DNA of 64,000 bases from Ruminococcus sp. Lineage in GTDB: Bacteria > Bacillota > Clostridia > Oscillospirales > Ruminococcaceae. Of the stretch, positions 1 through 10,389 are shown one piece after another. The DNA lies in NCBI GenBank assembly GCA_017460665.1, contig JAFUAO010000059.1, positions 1 to 64,000 on the forward strand, read 5' to 3'. A model generated the notes under the pieces. That model was not told the DNA's origin. It was given only the letters and a program-made list of their open reading frames with translations, and made no database searches. Position 1 is the first letter of the stretch, and each line of letters starts with the position of its first letter. A program made the position numbers and the translations under genes.

Positions 1-145
1 GTCTCACTTACGGGCGTGGTGTCCCTTGGTGATGTACGTTAGTCCAATCACTGCTTCCATTATAGCTTAAGTAACAAGTGCGTGTAAACCATGACTGGCT
101 TGCCATGGATTTATACGACCAATTATTATTATAGTAGGTGGTATC

Positions 146-1132
146 ATGGAAAAGATAAGGTGGGGAATCATCGGGACGGGCAAGATCGCCTCGACCTTCG
201 CCCGGACGCTGGCTGCGGTGAAGGACGCTGTGCTGTATGCGGCGGCCTCCCGGACAAAGGAGCGTGCTCAGGCCTTTGCGGAGGAGTTCGGCTTCGCAAA
301 GAGCTACGGCAGCTATGCTGAGCTGGCTCAGGACCCGGACATCGACGTAGTCTACATCGCAACGCCCATGGCGAGCCATTTCTCCGACGCAAAGCTCTGT
401 TTGGAGAACGGACTGAACGTTCTGTGCGAAAAGAGCGTGACCCTCTCCGCCGCTCAGCTCCAGGAGCTGCTCTCCCTTGCCGGAGAGAAGGGCGTTTTCT
501 TCATGGAGGCCATGTGGATGAAGTGCCGCCCGGTCTATTTGCAGGCCCGGCGCTGGATCCTTGACGGGCGCATCGGCAGGGTCCGCATGGTGAAGGCCGA
601 TTTCAGCAACCTTGTGCCCTATATGCCGGAGGACAGGCTCTATCGGCCGGACTGCGGCGGAGGAGCTCTGCTGGATCTGGCGGTCTATCCGCTGACTCTG
701 GCGGCGGACATTCTTGGGGGAGAGCCCCAGAAGATCGTCTGCGAGATGGATATTTCCGGCGGAGTGGACCTGAGCGACAGCATCATCCTCAGCTATCCCG
801 GCGGAGCCCATGCCTCGATCTTTGCCGGCTTTGAGCTGCCCCTGCGGAACACCGCTCTGATCTCAGGGACCGAGGGCTCGATCATCCTCGGGGACTGGTT
901 CCACTGCACCGGCGAAGCCGTTCTTCTTGACTCAAGCAGAAACGAGGTGGAGAAGATTCAGATCCCGGACCAGTTCACCGGATATGAGTACGAGGTGGAG
1001 GAGGTCCACCGCTGCCTTCGTGAGGGAGTTCTGGAGAGTCAGCTGGTGCCTCACAAGGGGACGCTTGATGTCATGAGGATCATGGATCAGTGCCGAGCAC
1101 AGTGCGGACTTGTATTCCCGGAGGAAAAATAA
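146..1132 (+). CDS. Gfo/Idh/MocA-family NAD(P)-dependent oxidoreductase
   Basis: A 328-residue two-domain dehydrogenase. The N-terminus has a Rossmann dinucleotide site (GIIGTGKIAS, residues 7-16) and the family catalytic lysine motif appears as CEKS near residue 96, where CEKP is more usual. The C-terminal half is the alpha/beta substrate domain. Length is normal for the family, which oxidises or reduces sugars, inositols and related compounds or dihydrodiols; the substrate cannot be told from sequence. A GGTGG ribosome site lies 5 bases before the ATG. The gene stands alone between the window edge and a clear terminator, so neighbours give no clue to its pathway. Confidence 0.88.
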   Translation: MEKIRWGIIGTGKIASTFARTLAAVKDAVLYAAASRTKERAQAFAEEFGFAKSYGSYAELAQDPDIDVVYIATPMASHFSDAKLCLENGLNVLCEKSVTLSAAQLQELLSLAGEKGVFFMEAMWMKCRPVYLQARRWILDGRIGRVRMVKADFSNLVPYMPEDRLYRPDCGGGALLDLAVYPLTLAADILGGEPQKIVCEMDISGGVDLSDSIILSYPGGAHASIFAGFELPLRNTALISGTEGSIILGDWFHCTGEAVLLDSSRNEVEKIQIPDQFTGYEYEVEEVHRCLREGVLESQLVPHKGTLDVMRIMDQCRAQCGLVFPEEK

Positions 1133-1137
1133 GATAG

Positions 1138-1185
1138 GCGGAGAGATTGTTATGCAATACTAACAGAAATCTCCGCTTTATTTTT
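1138..1185 (+). terminator. Intrinsic terminator after the oxidoreductase
   Basis: GCGGAGA at 1138 pairs with TCTCCGC ending at 1176, with an inner GTTA/TAAC pairing, followed by a T-rich run. It ends the first transcript before the enolase promoter. Confidence 0.75.
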
Positions 1186-1235
1186 CGGAAAACTGTTAGA
1201 CTGCACAAACTAAAGCGGATAAAGGCCCTCTTTCG

Positions 1236-1264
1236 TTGACAAAATAGCTTTATAGTGGTATTAT
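1236..1264 (+). promoter_or_regulatory. Sigma-A promoter for enolase
   Basis: TTGACA (1236-1241) and TATTAT (1259-1264) are 17 bases apart, with TGG directly before the -10. Transcription would start near 1271, giving a leader of about 160 bases before eno. Confidence 0.8.
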
Positions 1265-1270
1265 AAATAA

Positions 1271-2736
<1,466 letters not shown>

Positions 2737-2760
2737 GCTACTGACCACCTCATTTGATAG

Positions 2761-2799
2761 AAAAGGGCTGTACAGCGATGTACAGCCCTTTTCGTTTTA
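2761..2799. terminator. Bidirectional terminator between eno and trpA
   Basis: A near-perfect hairpin (AAAAGGGCTGTACA / TGTACAGCCCTTTT, loop GCGA) with T-runs in both directions ends the converging eno and trp transcripts. Confidence 0.85.
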
Positions 2800-2839
2800 T
2801 TGATAAATTGAGCCTTTAGCTGTAAGCCGAATGAGAGCA

Positions 2840-3619
2840 TCATCTCGCCCTCATCACAGCCTCCTTCATGCTGCGGACGTACTCCCCGACATGAGGAGCA
2901 GCCTCTGTGCCGTACTGCTCAAGGATCCTGATGATCGCCGAGCCCACGATCGCTCCGTCAGAGAGCCCGGCCATTTTCTCAGCCTGCTCAGGCTTAGAGA
3001 TACCGAAGCCGACGGCGCAGGGCACGTCAGTAACGCTCCTGATCACGTCAACGATCTTGCCGATGTCGGTGCTGATCTCGCTGCGGACGCCGGTGACTCC
3101 AAGGCTGGAAACGATGTAGATGAAGCCGCTGGCCTCCTTAGCGATCATAGCGATACGGTCGGCGGAGGTAGGCGCTATCAGCGGTATCAGGTCTACTCCG
3201 TACTGTGCGGCGACTGCGGAGAACTCCTCACGCTCCTCGAAGGGAAGGTCCGGCAGGATCACTCCGCCCACGTTGTTCTCACAGCACTTGGCCATGAAGC
3301 GCTCAGGGTCGTAGGAGAACACAACGTTGGCATAGGTCATGAAGACCAGCGGCACGCTGACCTCTTTTCTCAGCTCAGCCACCATGCCGAATATCTTGTC
3401 AGTAGTCGTCCCGGAGGCCAAGGCACGGATATTCGCCCCCTGGATCACGGGACCCTCTGCTGTGGGGTCGGAGAAGGGGATACCCAGCTCGATCAGGTCA
3501 GCGCCGTTCTCTGCGGCAGCCTTCACTACCTTCTTTGTGGTCTCCAGATCCGGGTCTCCGCAGGTGATGAAGGGGATAAAGGCTTTGCCGTTCTGGAAAG
3601 CAGTTCTGATATTACTCAT
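2840..3619 (-). CDS. trpA: Tryptophan synthase alpha chain
   Basis: Cleaves indole-3-glycerol phosphate to indole and glyceraldehyde 3-phosphate; indole is channelled to TrpB. The 259-residue TIM barrel shows FITCGDPD near residue 20 and the catalytic region [17 protein letters not shown]. The first catalytic acid aligns as Glu44, but the position of Salmonella Asp60 aligns as Glu55 (PTAEGP instead of PLADGP), a conservative change. The ATG has a strong AGGGGAGG site and overlaps the end of trpB by 8 bases, so the subunits are translationally coupled. It is the last gene of the trp operon. Confidence 0.96.
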   Translation of the reverse strand: MSNIRTAFQNGKAFIPFITCGDPDLETTKKVVKAAAENGADLIELGIPFSDPTAEGPVIQGANIRALASGTTTDKIFGMVAELRKEVSVPLVFMTYANVVFSYDPERFMAKCCENNVGGVILPDLPFEEREEFSAVAAQYGVDLIPLIAPTSADRIAMIAKEASGFIYIVSSLGVTGVRSEISTDIGKIVDVIRSVTDVPCAVGFGISKPEQAEKMAGLSDGAIVGSAIIRILEQYGTEAAPHVGEYVRSMKEAVMRAR

Positions 3620-4802
3620 GGATATCCTCCCCTCTGTAGCGGGCGATAGCGGCGCAGTCCTTGTCGCCTCGTCCGGAAATAGTGATGATGATGATCTGGT
3701 CCCTGCTCATGGTGGGGGCCAGCTTCATTGCGTAGGCGACAGCGTGTGCAGACTCTATGGCAGGTATTATGCCCTCGGTCCGTGAGAGGAACTCAAAGGC
3801 GTTCACAGCCTCGTCGTCAGTAACTGGGACGTACTGAGCTCTTCCTCTGTCGTGGAGATCTGCGTGCTCCGGGCCTACGCCGGGGTAGTCCAGACCTGCC
3901 GAGATCGAATATACCGGAGCGATCTGGCCGTACTCGTCCTGACAGAAATAGGACTTCATGCCGTGGAAGATCCCCACACGGCCGGTGTTCACTGTAGCGG
4001 CGGTCTCGAAGGTGTCGATGCCACGTCCTGCGGCCTCACAGCCGATGAGCTGTACGCCCTCGTCGGGAATGAAGTGGTAGAAGCTGCCGATAGCGTTGGA
4101 GCCTCCGCCGACACAGGCGATAACAGTGTCCGGGAGCCTTCCCTCCTTCTCAAGGATCTGAGCTCTTGCCTCACGGGAGATCACAGCCTGGAAGTCCCTG
4201 ACGATAGTGGGGAAGGGGTGAGGTCCCATGACCGATCCAAGGCAGTAGTGAGTGTCGTCGATACGGCTGGTCCACTCCCTCATAGCCTCGGAAACAGCGT
4301 CCTTCAGAGTAGCAGTACCGGTCTTTACGGGGATCACCTCAGCGCCCAGGAGCCTCATGCGGTACACATTGAGGGCCTGACGGATCGTGTCCTCCTCGCC
4401 CATGAACACCACGCACTCCATATCCAGCAGAGCCGCAGCAGTTGCCGTAGCGACGCCGTGCTGACCTGCGCCGGTCTCAGCGATGAGGCGGGCCTTGCCC
4501 ATTTTCTTGGCAAGGAGGGCCTGCCCCAGCACGTTGTTGATCTTGTGGGAGCCTGTGTGGTTCAGGTCCTCACGCTTTAGGTAGATCTTCGCACCGCCCA
4601 GCTCACGGGTGAGCTTCTCGGCGTAGTACAGCAGGGAGGGCCTGCCAGCGTATTCGTTCAAAAGAGCAGTGAGCTCCCTGTTGAAATCCGGGTCGTCCTT
4701 GTAATGCTCGTAAGCCTTTTCCAGCTCGATGACGGCATTCATCAGGGTCTCGGGAATGTATTGTCCGCCGTGTATACCAAAGCGGCCTTTAGATCTTGAC
4801 AT
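3612..4802 (-). CDS. trpB: Tryptophan synthase beta chain
   Basis: PLP enzyme that condenses indole with serine to give tryptophan, as an alpha2beta2 complex with TrpA. At 396 residues it is the normal TrpB1 length. The PLP lysine is Lys87 in [10 protein letters not shown], the catalytic glutamate is Glu109 in AETGAGQHG, and the phosphate-binding loop [10 protein letters not shown] is intact. It starts with [13 protein letters not shown], the usual TrpB opening. It lies 12 bases after trpF and overlaps trpA. Confidence 0.97.
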   Translation of the reverse strand: MSRSKGRFGIHGGQYIPETLMNAVIELEKAYEHYKDDPDFNRELTALLNEYAGRPSLLYYAEKLTRELGGAKIYLKREDLNHTGSHKINNVLGQALLAKKMGKARLIAETGAGQHGVATATAAALLDMECVVFMGEEDTIRQALNVYRMRLLGAEVIPVKTGTATLKDAVSEAMREWTSRIDDTHYCLGSVMGPHPFPTIVRDFQAVISREARAQILEKEGRLPDTVIACVGGGSNAIGSFYHFIPDEGVQLIGCEAAGRGIDTFETAATVNTGRVGIFHGMKSYFCQDEYGQIAPVYSISAGLDYPGVGPEHADLHDRGRAQYVPVTDDEAVNAFEFLSRTEGIIPAIESAHAVAYAMKLAPTMSRDQIIIITISGRGDKDCAAIARYRGEDIHE

Positions 4803-4814
4803 AGTATCTTCCTT

Positions 4815-5411
4815 TCAGTTTCTTACAGCCTCTGCAAAGGCCTTCATGCGTTCAAAGCTCTTCACGCCGTCGATCTCCAAGGAGGAGCTTGCGTCGATAG
4901 CGTAGGGGCGGAGTTTTTCCGCAGCCTCACGGGCGTTCTCCGGGCCCATACCTCCGGCGAGGATATAGGGCCTGTTGAGGCCTTTGATGAGGGAGTGGTC
5001 GAAGCCCTTCCCTGAGCCTGCACCTGAGTCCAGCAGCACCAGATCTGCGTCAGACAGCGCAGCGAACTCGATGTCATAGGGCGAGCTCACCCGGAAGGCC
5101 TGGATGATCGGCACGTCCACCATGGACCGGAGCCTTGCGATATAGCTGCTGTTCTCGCTGCCGTGGAGCTGCACAAGGTCGATCACCTCACGGCGTGCAA
5201 GGTCAGCCACGAACGCTGCCGGAGCGTCAACGAAGACTCCCACCGCAGCGATCCTGTAGTCCAGCTCCCACTTGAGCTCAGCGGCGGTCTCCTCAGAGAT
5301 ACAGCGCCTGCTGCCGGGGGCGAACACGAAGCCGACGAATTCCGGCATGATCTCGTTTGCGAATTTGATGTCCTGGGTGCGGCTGAGACCGCACATCTTG
5401 ATCTTTGTCAT
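4815..5411 (-). CDS. trpF: Phosphoribosylanthranilate isomerase
   Basis: Catalyses the Amadori rearrangement of N-(5-phosphoribosyl)anthranilate to CdRP. The 198-residue barrel begins MTKIKMCGLSRTQDI, where the Cys in KMCG is the family catalytic base, and ends with the phosphate-binding LAGGMGPENA segment. A longer frame exists, but the ATG at 5411 is chosen because the family always starts at this KxCG strand and because it lies one base after the trpC stop, inside the operon. Confidence 0.94.
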   Translation of the reverse strand: MTKIKMCGLSRTQDIKFANEIMPEFVGFVFAPGSRRCISEETAAELKWELDYRIAAVGVFVDAPAAFVADLARREVIDLVQLHGSENSSYIARLRSMVDVPIIQAFRVSSPYDIEFAALSDADLVLLDSGAGSGKGFDHSLIKGLNRPYILAGGMGPENAREAAEKLRPYAIDASSSLEIDGVKSFERMKAFAEAVRN

Positions 5412-5412
5412 A

Positions 5413-6195
5413 TTACCCTCGCAGTTCTGCCAGCTTCGCCTTTTTATCCGGCGAGCGCATGAGAGCCTCACCGATCAGTACAGCGTCAGCGCCGGCTTCT
5501 CTGAGCTGTCTGATGTCGTTTGCATCACGGACCCCGCTCTCGGACACGAAGATCACGTCCTCCGGGACCAGCTCCCTGAGCCTTCTGCTGTTGGAGGTAT
5601 CCACGGAGAAGTCCGAAAGGTTGCGGTTGTTGACTCCAAGGAGCCTTGCTCCTGCCCGGAGCGCCATTGAGATCTCCTCCTCTTCGTGAGCCTCCACCAG
5701 TGCCGAGATCCCAAGCTCATCGCAGATCCCGATGTATCTCCGGATCTGCTCCTCTGAAAGGATCGAGCAGATCAGCAGCACCGCCTTTGCGCCCAGGAGC
5801 TTTGCCTCATAGATCATGTACTCGTCCACAGTGAAGTCCTTGCGTATGCAGGGGACCGAGACCTCTGCGGCGATCTGCCGGAGGTACTCGCTGCTCCCCA
5901 TGAACCACTTCGGCTCAGTGAGGACGGAAATGCAGTCCGCCCCGGCCGCCTCGTATTCCCTTGCGATCTGTAGGTAGGGGAAGTCCTCTGCGATGATCCC
6001 TTTTGAGGGGGAAGCCTTTTTGCACTCGCAGATGAAGGAGATCCCCTCCTTTTTCAGAGCCCTTTCAAACTCAAAGCTCCCCTTTGGCAGGGCAAGGGCC
6101 TGCTCTTTTACCTGCTGGGCTGGGCGTATGAGCTTTGCAGCCTCCACACGCTCTCTTGCGTGAGCAGCCAGCTTTTCCAGTATCGTCTCAGCCAT
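5413..6195 (-). CDS. trpC: Indole-3-glycerol phosphate synthase
   Basis: Closes the indole ring of CdRP to give indole-3-glycerol phosphate. The TIM barrel of about 260 residues carries the family signature FICECKKASPSKG with its catalytic lysine, then VLTEPKWFMGS, the CIRKDFTVDEYMIYEA segment and LLGVNNRNL. The ATG at 6195 is preferred because an AGGTGA ribosome site lies 5 bases upstream. A GTG at 6204 overlapping the trpD stop is an alternative start three residues longer. It sits between trpD and trpF. Confidence 0.95.
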   Translation of the reverse strand: MAETILEKLAAHARERVEAAKLIRPAQQVKEQALALPKGSFEFERALKKEGISFICECKKASPSKGIIAEDFPYLQIAREYEAAGADCISVLTEPKWFMGSSEYLRQIAAEVSVPCIRKDFTVDEYMIYEAKLLGAKAVLLICSILSEEQIRRYIGICDELGISALVEAHEEEEISMALRAGARLLGVNNRNLSDFSVDTSNSRRLRELVPEDVIFVSESGVRDANDIRQLREAGADAVLIGEALMRSPDKKAKLAELRG

Positions 6196-6200
6196 TTTTC

Positions 6201-7220
6201 TCACCTGTTGGACTCAGCGATCAGCTTCTCCAGCACATCGAGGGCCTTGCCGCTGTCGATGAGCTCTCCGGCCTTCTTGACTCCCTCAGCCATAGAGGAG
6301 GCCTTTCCGCCGATGTAGATCGCAGCACCAGCGTTCAGCAGCACAGCGCTCCTTCTGGCGTCCGAGATCTTGCCCTCGAGGATCCCTCTTGTGACAGCAG
6401 CGTTCTCGGCAGGAGTCCCTCCCACCAGCTCGCTCTTATCGCAGCGCTCAAAGCCGAAGTCCTCCGGAGCGATAGTGTAGTTCTTCATCCAGCCGTCCTT
6501 GTACTCGCATACGGCCGTAGGAGAGCTCATAGAGATCTCGTCCAGCTTGTCGGTGCCGTATACCACCATACCACGCTTAGAGCCCAGCTTCATCAGTACC
6601 TCAGCAACAGGCTCCAGCAGGGTCCTGTCGTAAACTCCTAGCAGGTGGAACTTGGGGCAGGCGGGATTTGTGAGGGGCCCAAGGATATTGAACACCGTGC
6701 GGAAGCCCAGCTCCTTGCGGATAGGTCCGACGTACTTCATAGAGGTGTGGTATTTCTGAGCGAAGAAGAAGCAGAAGCCCACTTTTTCGATGAGCTCAAG
6801 GCACTTCTCTGGCGAAAGATCGATGTTCACGCCCAGCGCTTCAAGACAGTCGGCCGTTCCGGAAAGAGAGGAGGCAGCACGGTTGCCGTGCTTAGCCACC
6901 AGTATGCCGGAGGCTGCGATCACGAAGGCCGAGGTGGTGGAGATGTTGAATGAGTGGGCATTGTCTCCGCCTGTTCCTACTATCTCCAAGAGATCCAGGT
7001 CGTTCTCCACCTTAGTAGCGGCGTCACGCATAGCCGCAGCACAGCCTGTGATCTCGTCGATCGTCTCGGCCTTGGTGCTCTTGGTGGAAAGGGCCGACAG
7101 GAATGCGGCGTTCTGGGTGGGAGTAGTCTCTCCGGACATGATCTCCTTGATGACCTGATAGGCCTCGTCGTATGTCAGATCCTGCTTGTCAACGATCTTA
7201 GTGATTGCTTCCTTGATCAT
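6201..7220 (-). CDS. trpD: Anthranilate phosphoribosyltransferase
   Basis: Transfers phosphoribose from PRPP to anthranilate. The 339 residues are standard length. The PRPP-binding [14 protein letters not shown] motif and the glycine-rich [14 protein letters not shown] region are visible. It is a stand-alone TrpD, not a TrpGD fusion. It starts 52 bases after the methyltransferase-like gene, with an AGGAGGAAAATGAA ribosome site, and runs into trpC. Confidence 0.95.
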   Translation of the reverse strand: MIKEAITKIVDKQDLTYDEAYQVIKEIMSGETTPTQNAAFLSALSTKSTKAETIDEITGCAAAMRDAATKVENDLDLLEIVGTGGDNAHSFNISTTSAFVIAASGILVAKHGNRAASSLSGTADCLEALGVNIDLSPEKCLELIEKVGFCFFFAQKYHTSMKYVGPIRKELGFRTVFNILGPLTNPACPKFHLLGVYDRTLLEPVAEVLMKLGSKRGMVVYGTDKLDEISMSSPTAVCEYKDGWMKNYTIAPEDFGFERCDKSELVGGTPAENAAVTRGILEGKISDARRSAVLLNAGAAIYIGGKASSMAEGVKKAGELIDSGKALDVLEKLIAESNR

Positions 7221-7272
7221 TTCATTTTCCTCCTGTTTGGATATTTATTCGTTTTTTGAGATCTCCTGATCT

Positions 7273-7953
7273 CTATGTGTGCCTTATCCTAAGCATTTCT
7301 GATGCGCCCCGCTGAAAGTGATAGTCTGTTTTCAGTATCTCTGCAACGAAGCGTTCCTTAAAATGCCCTATGACACGTTCTGTCAGCTCTGACTTTCTGC
7401 CGTCCAGGTCGCACAGAGGAAAGATCCTTACCTCCCTGCAGGCCCTTAGCATTTCACTTATCGCTGCGATGTGGAACTGATACCCGAGAGAGGTATACAT
7501 CAGCAGAAAATGCGAGCTCAGTCCGATGCCGAACTCTCCGTCCTCTGCCGGGATCATGTTGGGCAATTCGTGGCAGATATATCTGCCCTCACGCTTTCCT
7601 TGTTCGTAGTCGTCAAGGAAGGCTCTCATCGTCGACATACGGATCTCTTCCAGCTCCCGGACGCTTTTGATCCTGTCCCAGACGTAATTGCCGGCATTTT
7701 CTGTCATCTGAGCGACAACTGTCTGCCTTACTTCTTCGATACGGCCTTTCAGCTCCTCTGCTGAGCAGCCGTATATCGGGTCGAATGAAGTTACGTCAGC
7801 TCCGGCCTTTGTCGCTTTGCAGTTGAAGCAGGCCGGACCGTCGCCGAAGCCGGCGATCTTCTGCTCCATATCCCGGTCACTGAGCAGGAACATCTGCCTG
7901 TACTCATCAAGGTCTCTGCCCCACGGGACTACATTTTCCAGCTTGAAGGCCAT
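7273..7953 (-). CDS. SAM-dependent methyltransferase-like protein inside the trp operon
   Basis: The 226 residues match a conserved bacterial family annotated as SAM-dependent methyltransferase: the opening VVPWGRDLDEYRQMF, a nucleotide-loop-like GDGPACFN, SFDPIYGCS where a post-strand acidic residue is expected, and SSHFLLMY like motif IV. Substrate and activity are unknown. It starts 3 bases after the trpG stop, with trpD 52 bases downstream, so it is transcribed from the trp T-box promoter. None of the seven standard tryptophan steps needs it. It may modify a metabolite or have been recruited for co-regulation; this is inference. Confidence 0.7.
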   Translation of the reverse strand: MAFKLENVVPWGRDLDEYRQMFLLSDRDMEQKIAGFGDGPACFNCKATKAGADVTSFDPIYGCSAEELKGRIEEVRQTVVAQMTENAGNYVWDRIKSVRELEEIRMSTMRAFLDDYEQGKREGRYICHELPNMIPAEDGEFGIGLSSHFLLMYTSLGYQFHIAAISEMLRACREVRIFPLCDLDGRKSELTERVIGHFKERFVAEILKTDYHFQRGASEMLRIRHT

Positions 7954-7956
7954 GTC

Positions 7957-8523
7957 TCAAAGCCCAATGAAATTCCTGAGCATGATCTTTCCGTGGGGAG
8001 TCATGATCGACTCCGGGTGGAACTGCACGCCGTAAATGGGGAACTGACTGTGCTGGACAGCCATGATCTCGCCGTCGTCGGCAACAGCCGTAACGGTGAA
8101 GCAGTCTGGGATCGTATCGGGATCGGCGGCAAGGGAGTGATACCTTGCCACGGGAGCCTTCTCCGGCACGTCCCTGAAAAGGGGAGAGTTCCCGGTAAAG
8201 GTGATCGTGGACTGCTTGCCGTGCATCAGCTTCTTGGCGTAGGTCACCTTAGCGCCGTAAGCAGCGCAGATCGCCTGATGCCCGAGGCAAACCCCCAGCG
8301 TAGGTATATCCTGGCAGACCGTCTTAGCGGCCTCGACTATGATCCCGGCGTCCTCCGGGCGGCCGGGGCCGGGGGAGAGTATGATCCTGTCGGGAGAGAG
8401 CTCCCGGATCTGATCCACAGTCATCTCATCGTTGCGGATCACCCGGATATCGGGCTCGATCTCGCCGATGAGCTGGTAGAGATTATAGGAAAAGCTGTCG
8501 TAATTGTCGATAAGAAGTATCAT
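7957..8523 (-). CDS. trpG: Anthranilate synthase glutamine amidotransferase subunit
   Basis: Supplies ammonia from glutamine to TrpE. The 188-residue class I amidotransferase has the catalytic triad Cys79 (LGVCLGHQ), His169 and Glu171 (FHPES), and the oxyanion motif SPGPGRPEDAG. The ATG at 8523 overlaps the trpE stop as ATGA, which favours this start over a longer frame. The same subunit may serve PabA function, but its place in the trp operon indicates anthranilate synthesis. Confidence 0.95.
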   Translation of the reverse strand: MILLIDNYDSFSYNLYQLIGEIEPDIRVIRNDEMTVDQIRELSPDRIILSPGPGRPEDAGIIVEAAKTVCQDIPTLGVCLGHQAICAAYGAKVTYAKKLMHGKQSTITFTGNSPLFRDVPEKAPVARYHSLAADPDTIPDCFTVTAVADDGEIMAVQHSQFPIYGVQFHPESIMTPHGKIMLRNFIGL

Positions 8524-9986
8524 AGATCCGCCTCCTCTGCGAGCTTCAGGGCGCCCACTACAGCCGCAGCCTTGTTTATGCACTCCTGATATTCCTTTTC
8601 GGGGACCGAGTCCGCCACGATACCGGCGCCGCTGCGGACGAAGACCTTGCCGTTCTTCTTGTAGGCTATGCGGATAGCGATACAGGTGTCAAGGTTCCCG
8701 GTGAAGTCGATGTAGCCGATAGCTCCGCCGTAGATCCCACGCTTGTTCTGCTCAAGCTCTGCGATGAGCTGACAGGCCCTTATCTTGGGAGCCCCTGAGA
8801 GGGTCCCTGCCGGAAGGACGGCCCTGACAGCGTCCAGGCCGTCGAACTCCTCCCGGATCTGGCCTCTTACAGTCGAGCCGATGTGCATGACGTGAGAGTA
8901 GCGCTCGATGCTGTGGAGCTTCTCCACCTCCACGGAGCCGAACCTGCTGATCTTCCCAAGGTCGTTCCTGCCCAGATCCACCAGCATATTATGCTCCGCC
9001 AGCTCCTTCTCGTCCGCAAGGAGCTCCTCCTCCAGAGCCTTGTCCTCGGCCTCGGTCTTGCCTCTGGGACGTGTCCCGGCCAGAGGGAAGGTGTGGAGCA
9101 CGCCGTCCTCCAGCTTCACCAGAGTCTCAGGAGAAGCGCCTGCGATCTCCACATCGGTGCCTGAGAAGTAGAACATATAGGGAGAGGGATTGATCGTGCG
9201 GAGGATCCTGTAGGTGCTCAGGAGGCTTCCCTCGAAGGGAGCGCTGAGTCGGTTCGAGAGCACGATCTGGAAGATGTCGCCCTCGTGGATATGGGTCTTG
9301 GCCTTCTCCACCATCTGGCAGAACTGCTCCTTGCCAAAGAGAGGCGTCACCTCGCCGGTCAAGCGGCCCGGAGCCTCCTTTTTGCGGTCGCCGGAGCGCA
9401 GGATCTCAGCCAGTTGAGAAAGCTCCATTTTTGCCTTGTTGTAGCCCTCCTCCGGCTCGGAGAGGGAGATGTTCGCAATGAGGACCAGCTTCTGGCGGAA
9501 GTTGTCGAAGGCGATGACCTTATCGAAGAGCATCAGGTCAACGTCCTTGAAGTTCTCCGTATCGGGGGTGTCCGTGGGGAGGGTCTTCTCGGAGTAGGCC
9601 AGGAAATCGTAGGAGAAGTACCCCACGAGGCCTCCGGTGAAGGGCGGAAGGTAGTCGAATTTAGGGCTCCTGTGGGTAGAGAGGATCTGGCGGATCTGCT
9701 GACTGGGGTCAGGGGACTCCATAGTCAGGCCGCCGATCTCCAGCTTGCTGCCGGCTGCGGAGATCTGCATCTTCGGATCGAAGCCAAGGAAGGTGTAGCG
9801 TCCCCACTTTTCCTTCTCGGCTACCGACTCCAACATAAAGCAGTGAGTGGAAAGGTTTTTGAGTGCTGCGACCGCCTCGATGGGGGTGCAGATGTCCGAC
9901 AGGATCTCGCAGCTAACGGGGAGTATGTCATACTTGCCTTCAGCGGCGATCTCCTTGACTGTGGACAGCTCGGGTAAAAACTTCAT
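8520..9986 (-). CDS. trpE: Anthranilate synthase component I
   Basis: Makes anthranilate from chorismate, using ammonia from TrpG. At 488 residues it is full length. The N-terminal LES motif (residues 52-54, [19 protein letters not shown]), which forms the tryptophan feedback site in the family, is present, so allosteric inhibition is likely. Catalytic-domain motifs include [25 protein letters not shown] and [12 protein letters not shown]. It is the first gene of the operon behind the T-box leader, and overlaps trpG by 4 bases. Confidence 0.97.
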   Translation of the reverse strand: MKFLPELSTVKEIAAEGKYDILPVSCEILSDICTPIEAVAALKNLSTHCFMLESVAEKEKWGRYTFLGFDPKMQISAAGSKLEIGGLTMESPDPSQQIRQILSTHRSPKFDYLPPFTGGLVGYFSYDFLAYSEKTLPTDTPDTENFKDVDLMLFDKVIAFDNFRQKLVLIANISLSEPEEGYNKAKMELSQLAEILRSGDRKKEAPGRLTGEVTPLFGKEQFCQMVEKAKTHIHEGDIFQIVLSNRLSAPFEGSLLSTYRILRTINPSPYMFYFSGTDVEIAGASPETLVKLEDGVLHTFPLAGTRPRGKTEAEDKALEEELLADEKELAEHNMLVDLGRNDLGKISRFGSVEVEKLHSIERYSHVMHIGSTVRGQIREEFDGLDAVRAVLPAGTLSGAPKIRACQLIAELEQNKRGIYGGAIGYIDFTGNLDTCIAIRIAYKKNGKVFVRSGAGIVADSVPEKEYQECINKAAAVVGALKLAEEADL

Positions 9987-10020
9987 AATAAGCGCCTCCG
10001 TTTGAGTTGTCAGGGAAATA

Positions 10021-10057
10021 AAAAAGTCCCTGACAGAATTAGAGTTCTGTCAAGGAC
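10021..10057 (-). terminator. T-box-controlled attenuator of the trp operon
   Basis: On the minus strand GTCCTTGACAGAA pairs with TTCTGTCAGGGAC (10026-10057) and is followed by a T-run. It sits directly after the T-box sequence, which competes for pairing in the antiterminator form. Confidence 0.9.
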
Positions 10058-10322
10058 GAATAAACTTATCCGCGGTACCACCTTGATTCACGGCACAGCC
10101 GTGCGCTTTGCAGGATACTATCATATCCCTGATGATTAACGCACATCCTAACGTTGCAGAATACTCCGGAGGATCGCTCATGTCTCTTGAAAGAGGCCCT
10201 GAGATCACCCGTTTGACTGCACCCTCGGCGGTCCATTTGCTGACTTGTTTTTTATCCGGCTCGCACCTTATCCGGACTCTCTGAGAAAGCATGATCAGCT
10301 TTATCTCCGCTTCAACGGTTTC
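10021..10322 (-). promoter_or_regulatory. Tryptophan T-box riboswitch leader
   Basis: The minus strand carries the T-box core AAGGTGGTACCGCGG (10070-10084), an upstream AGAGAG / GGTGCGAGCCGG stem I region, and an intrinsic terminator ahead of trpE. A TGG triplet (10233-10235) followed by ACC fits the Trp specifier codon. Uncharged tRNA-Trp would stabilise the antiterminator and switch on the operon. This occupies most of the 403-base gap between trpE and the next gene. Confidence 0.93.
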
Positions 10323-10333
10323 TTGTTTTTATT

Positions 10334-10362
10334 ATTGTAGCACGCTAAAGCGACCTTGTCAA
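10334..10362 (-). promoter_or_regulatory. Promoter of the trp operon
   Basis: On the minus strand TTGACA (10357-10362) and TACAAT (10334-10339) are 17 bases apart, with TGC before the -10. The start would lie near 10327, just before T-box stem I. Confidence 0.8.
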
Positions 10363-10389
10363 TAGGTTTTAGAAATATTTATGATTTAA

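Noticed and set aside
1..145. Possible tRNA or small RNA at the window start.
   Set aside because: No cloverleaf arms or GTTCGA-type loop could be found; TTGCCA (100-105) and TATTAT (124-129) may be a promoter but with an 18-base spacer and almost no leader.
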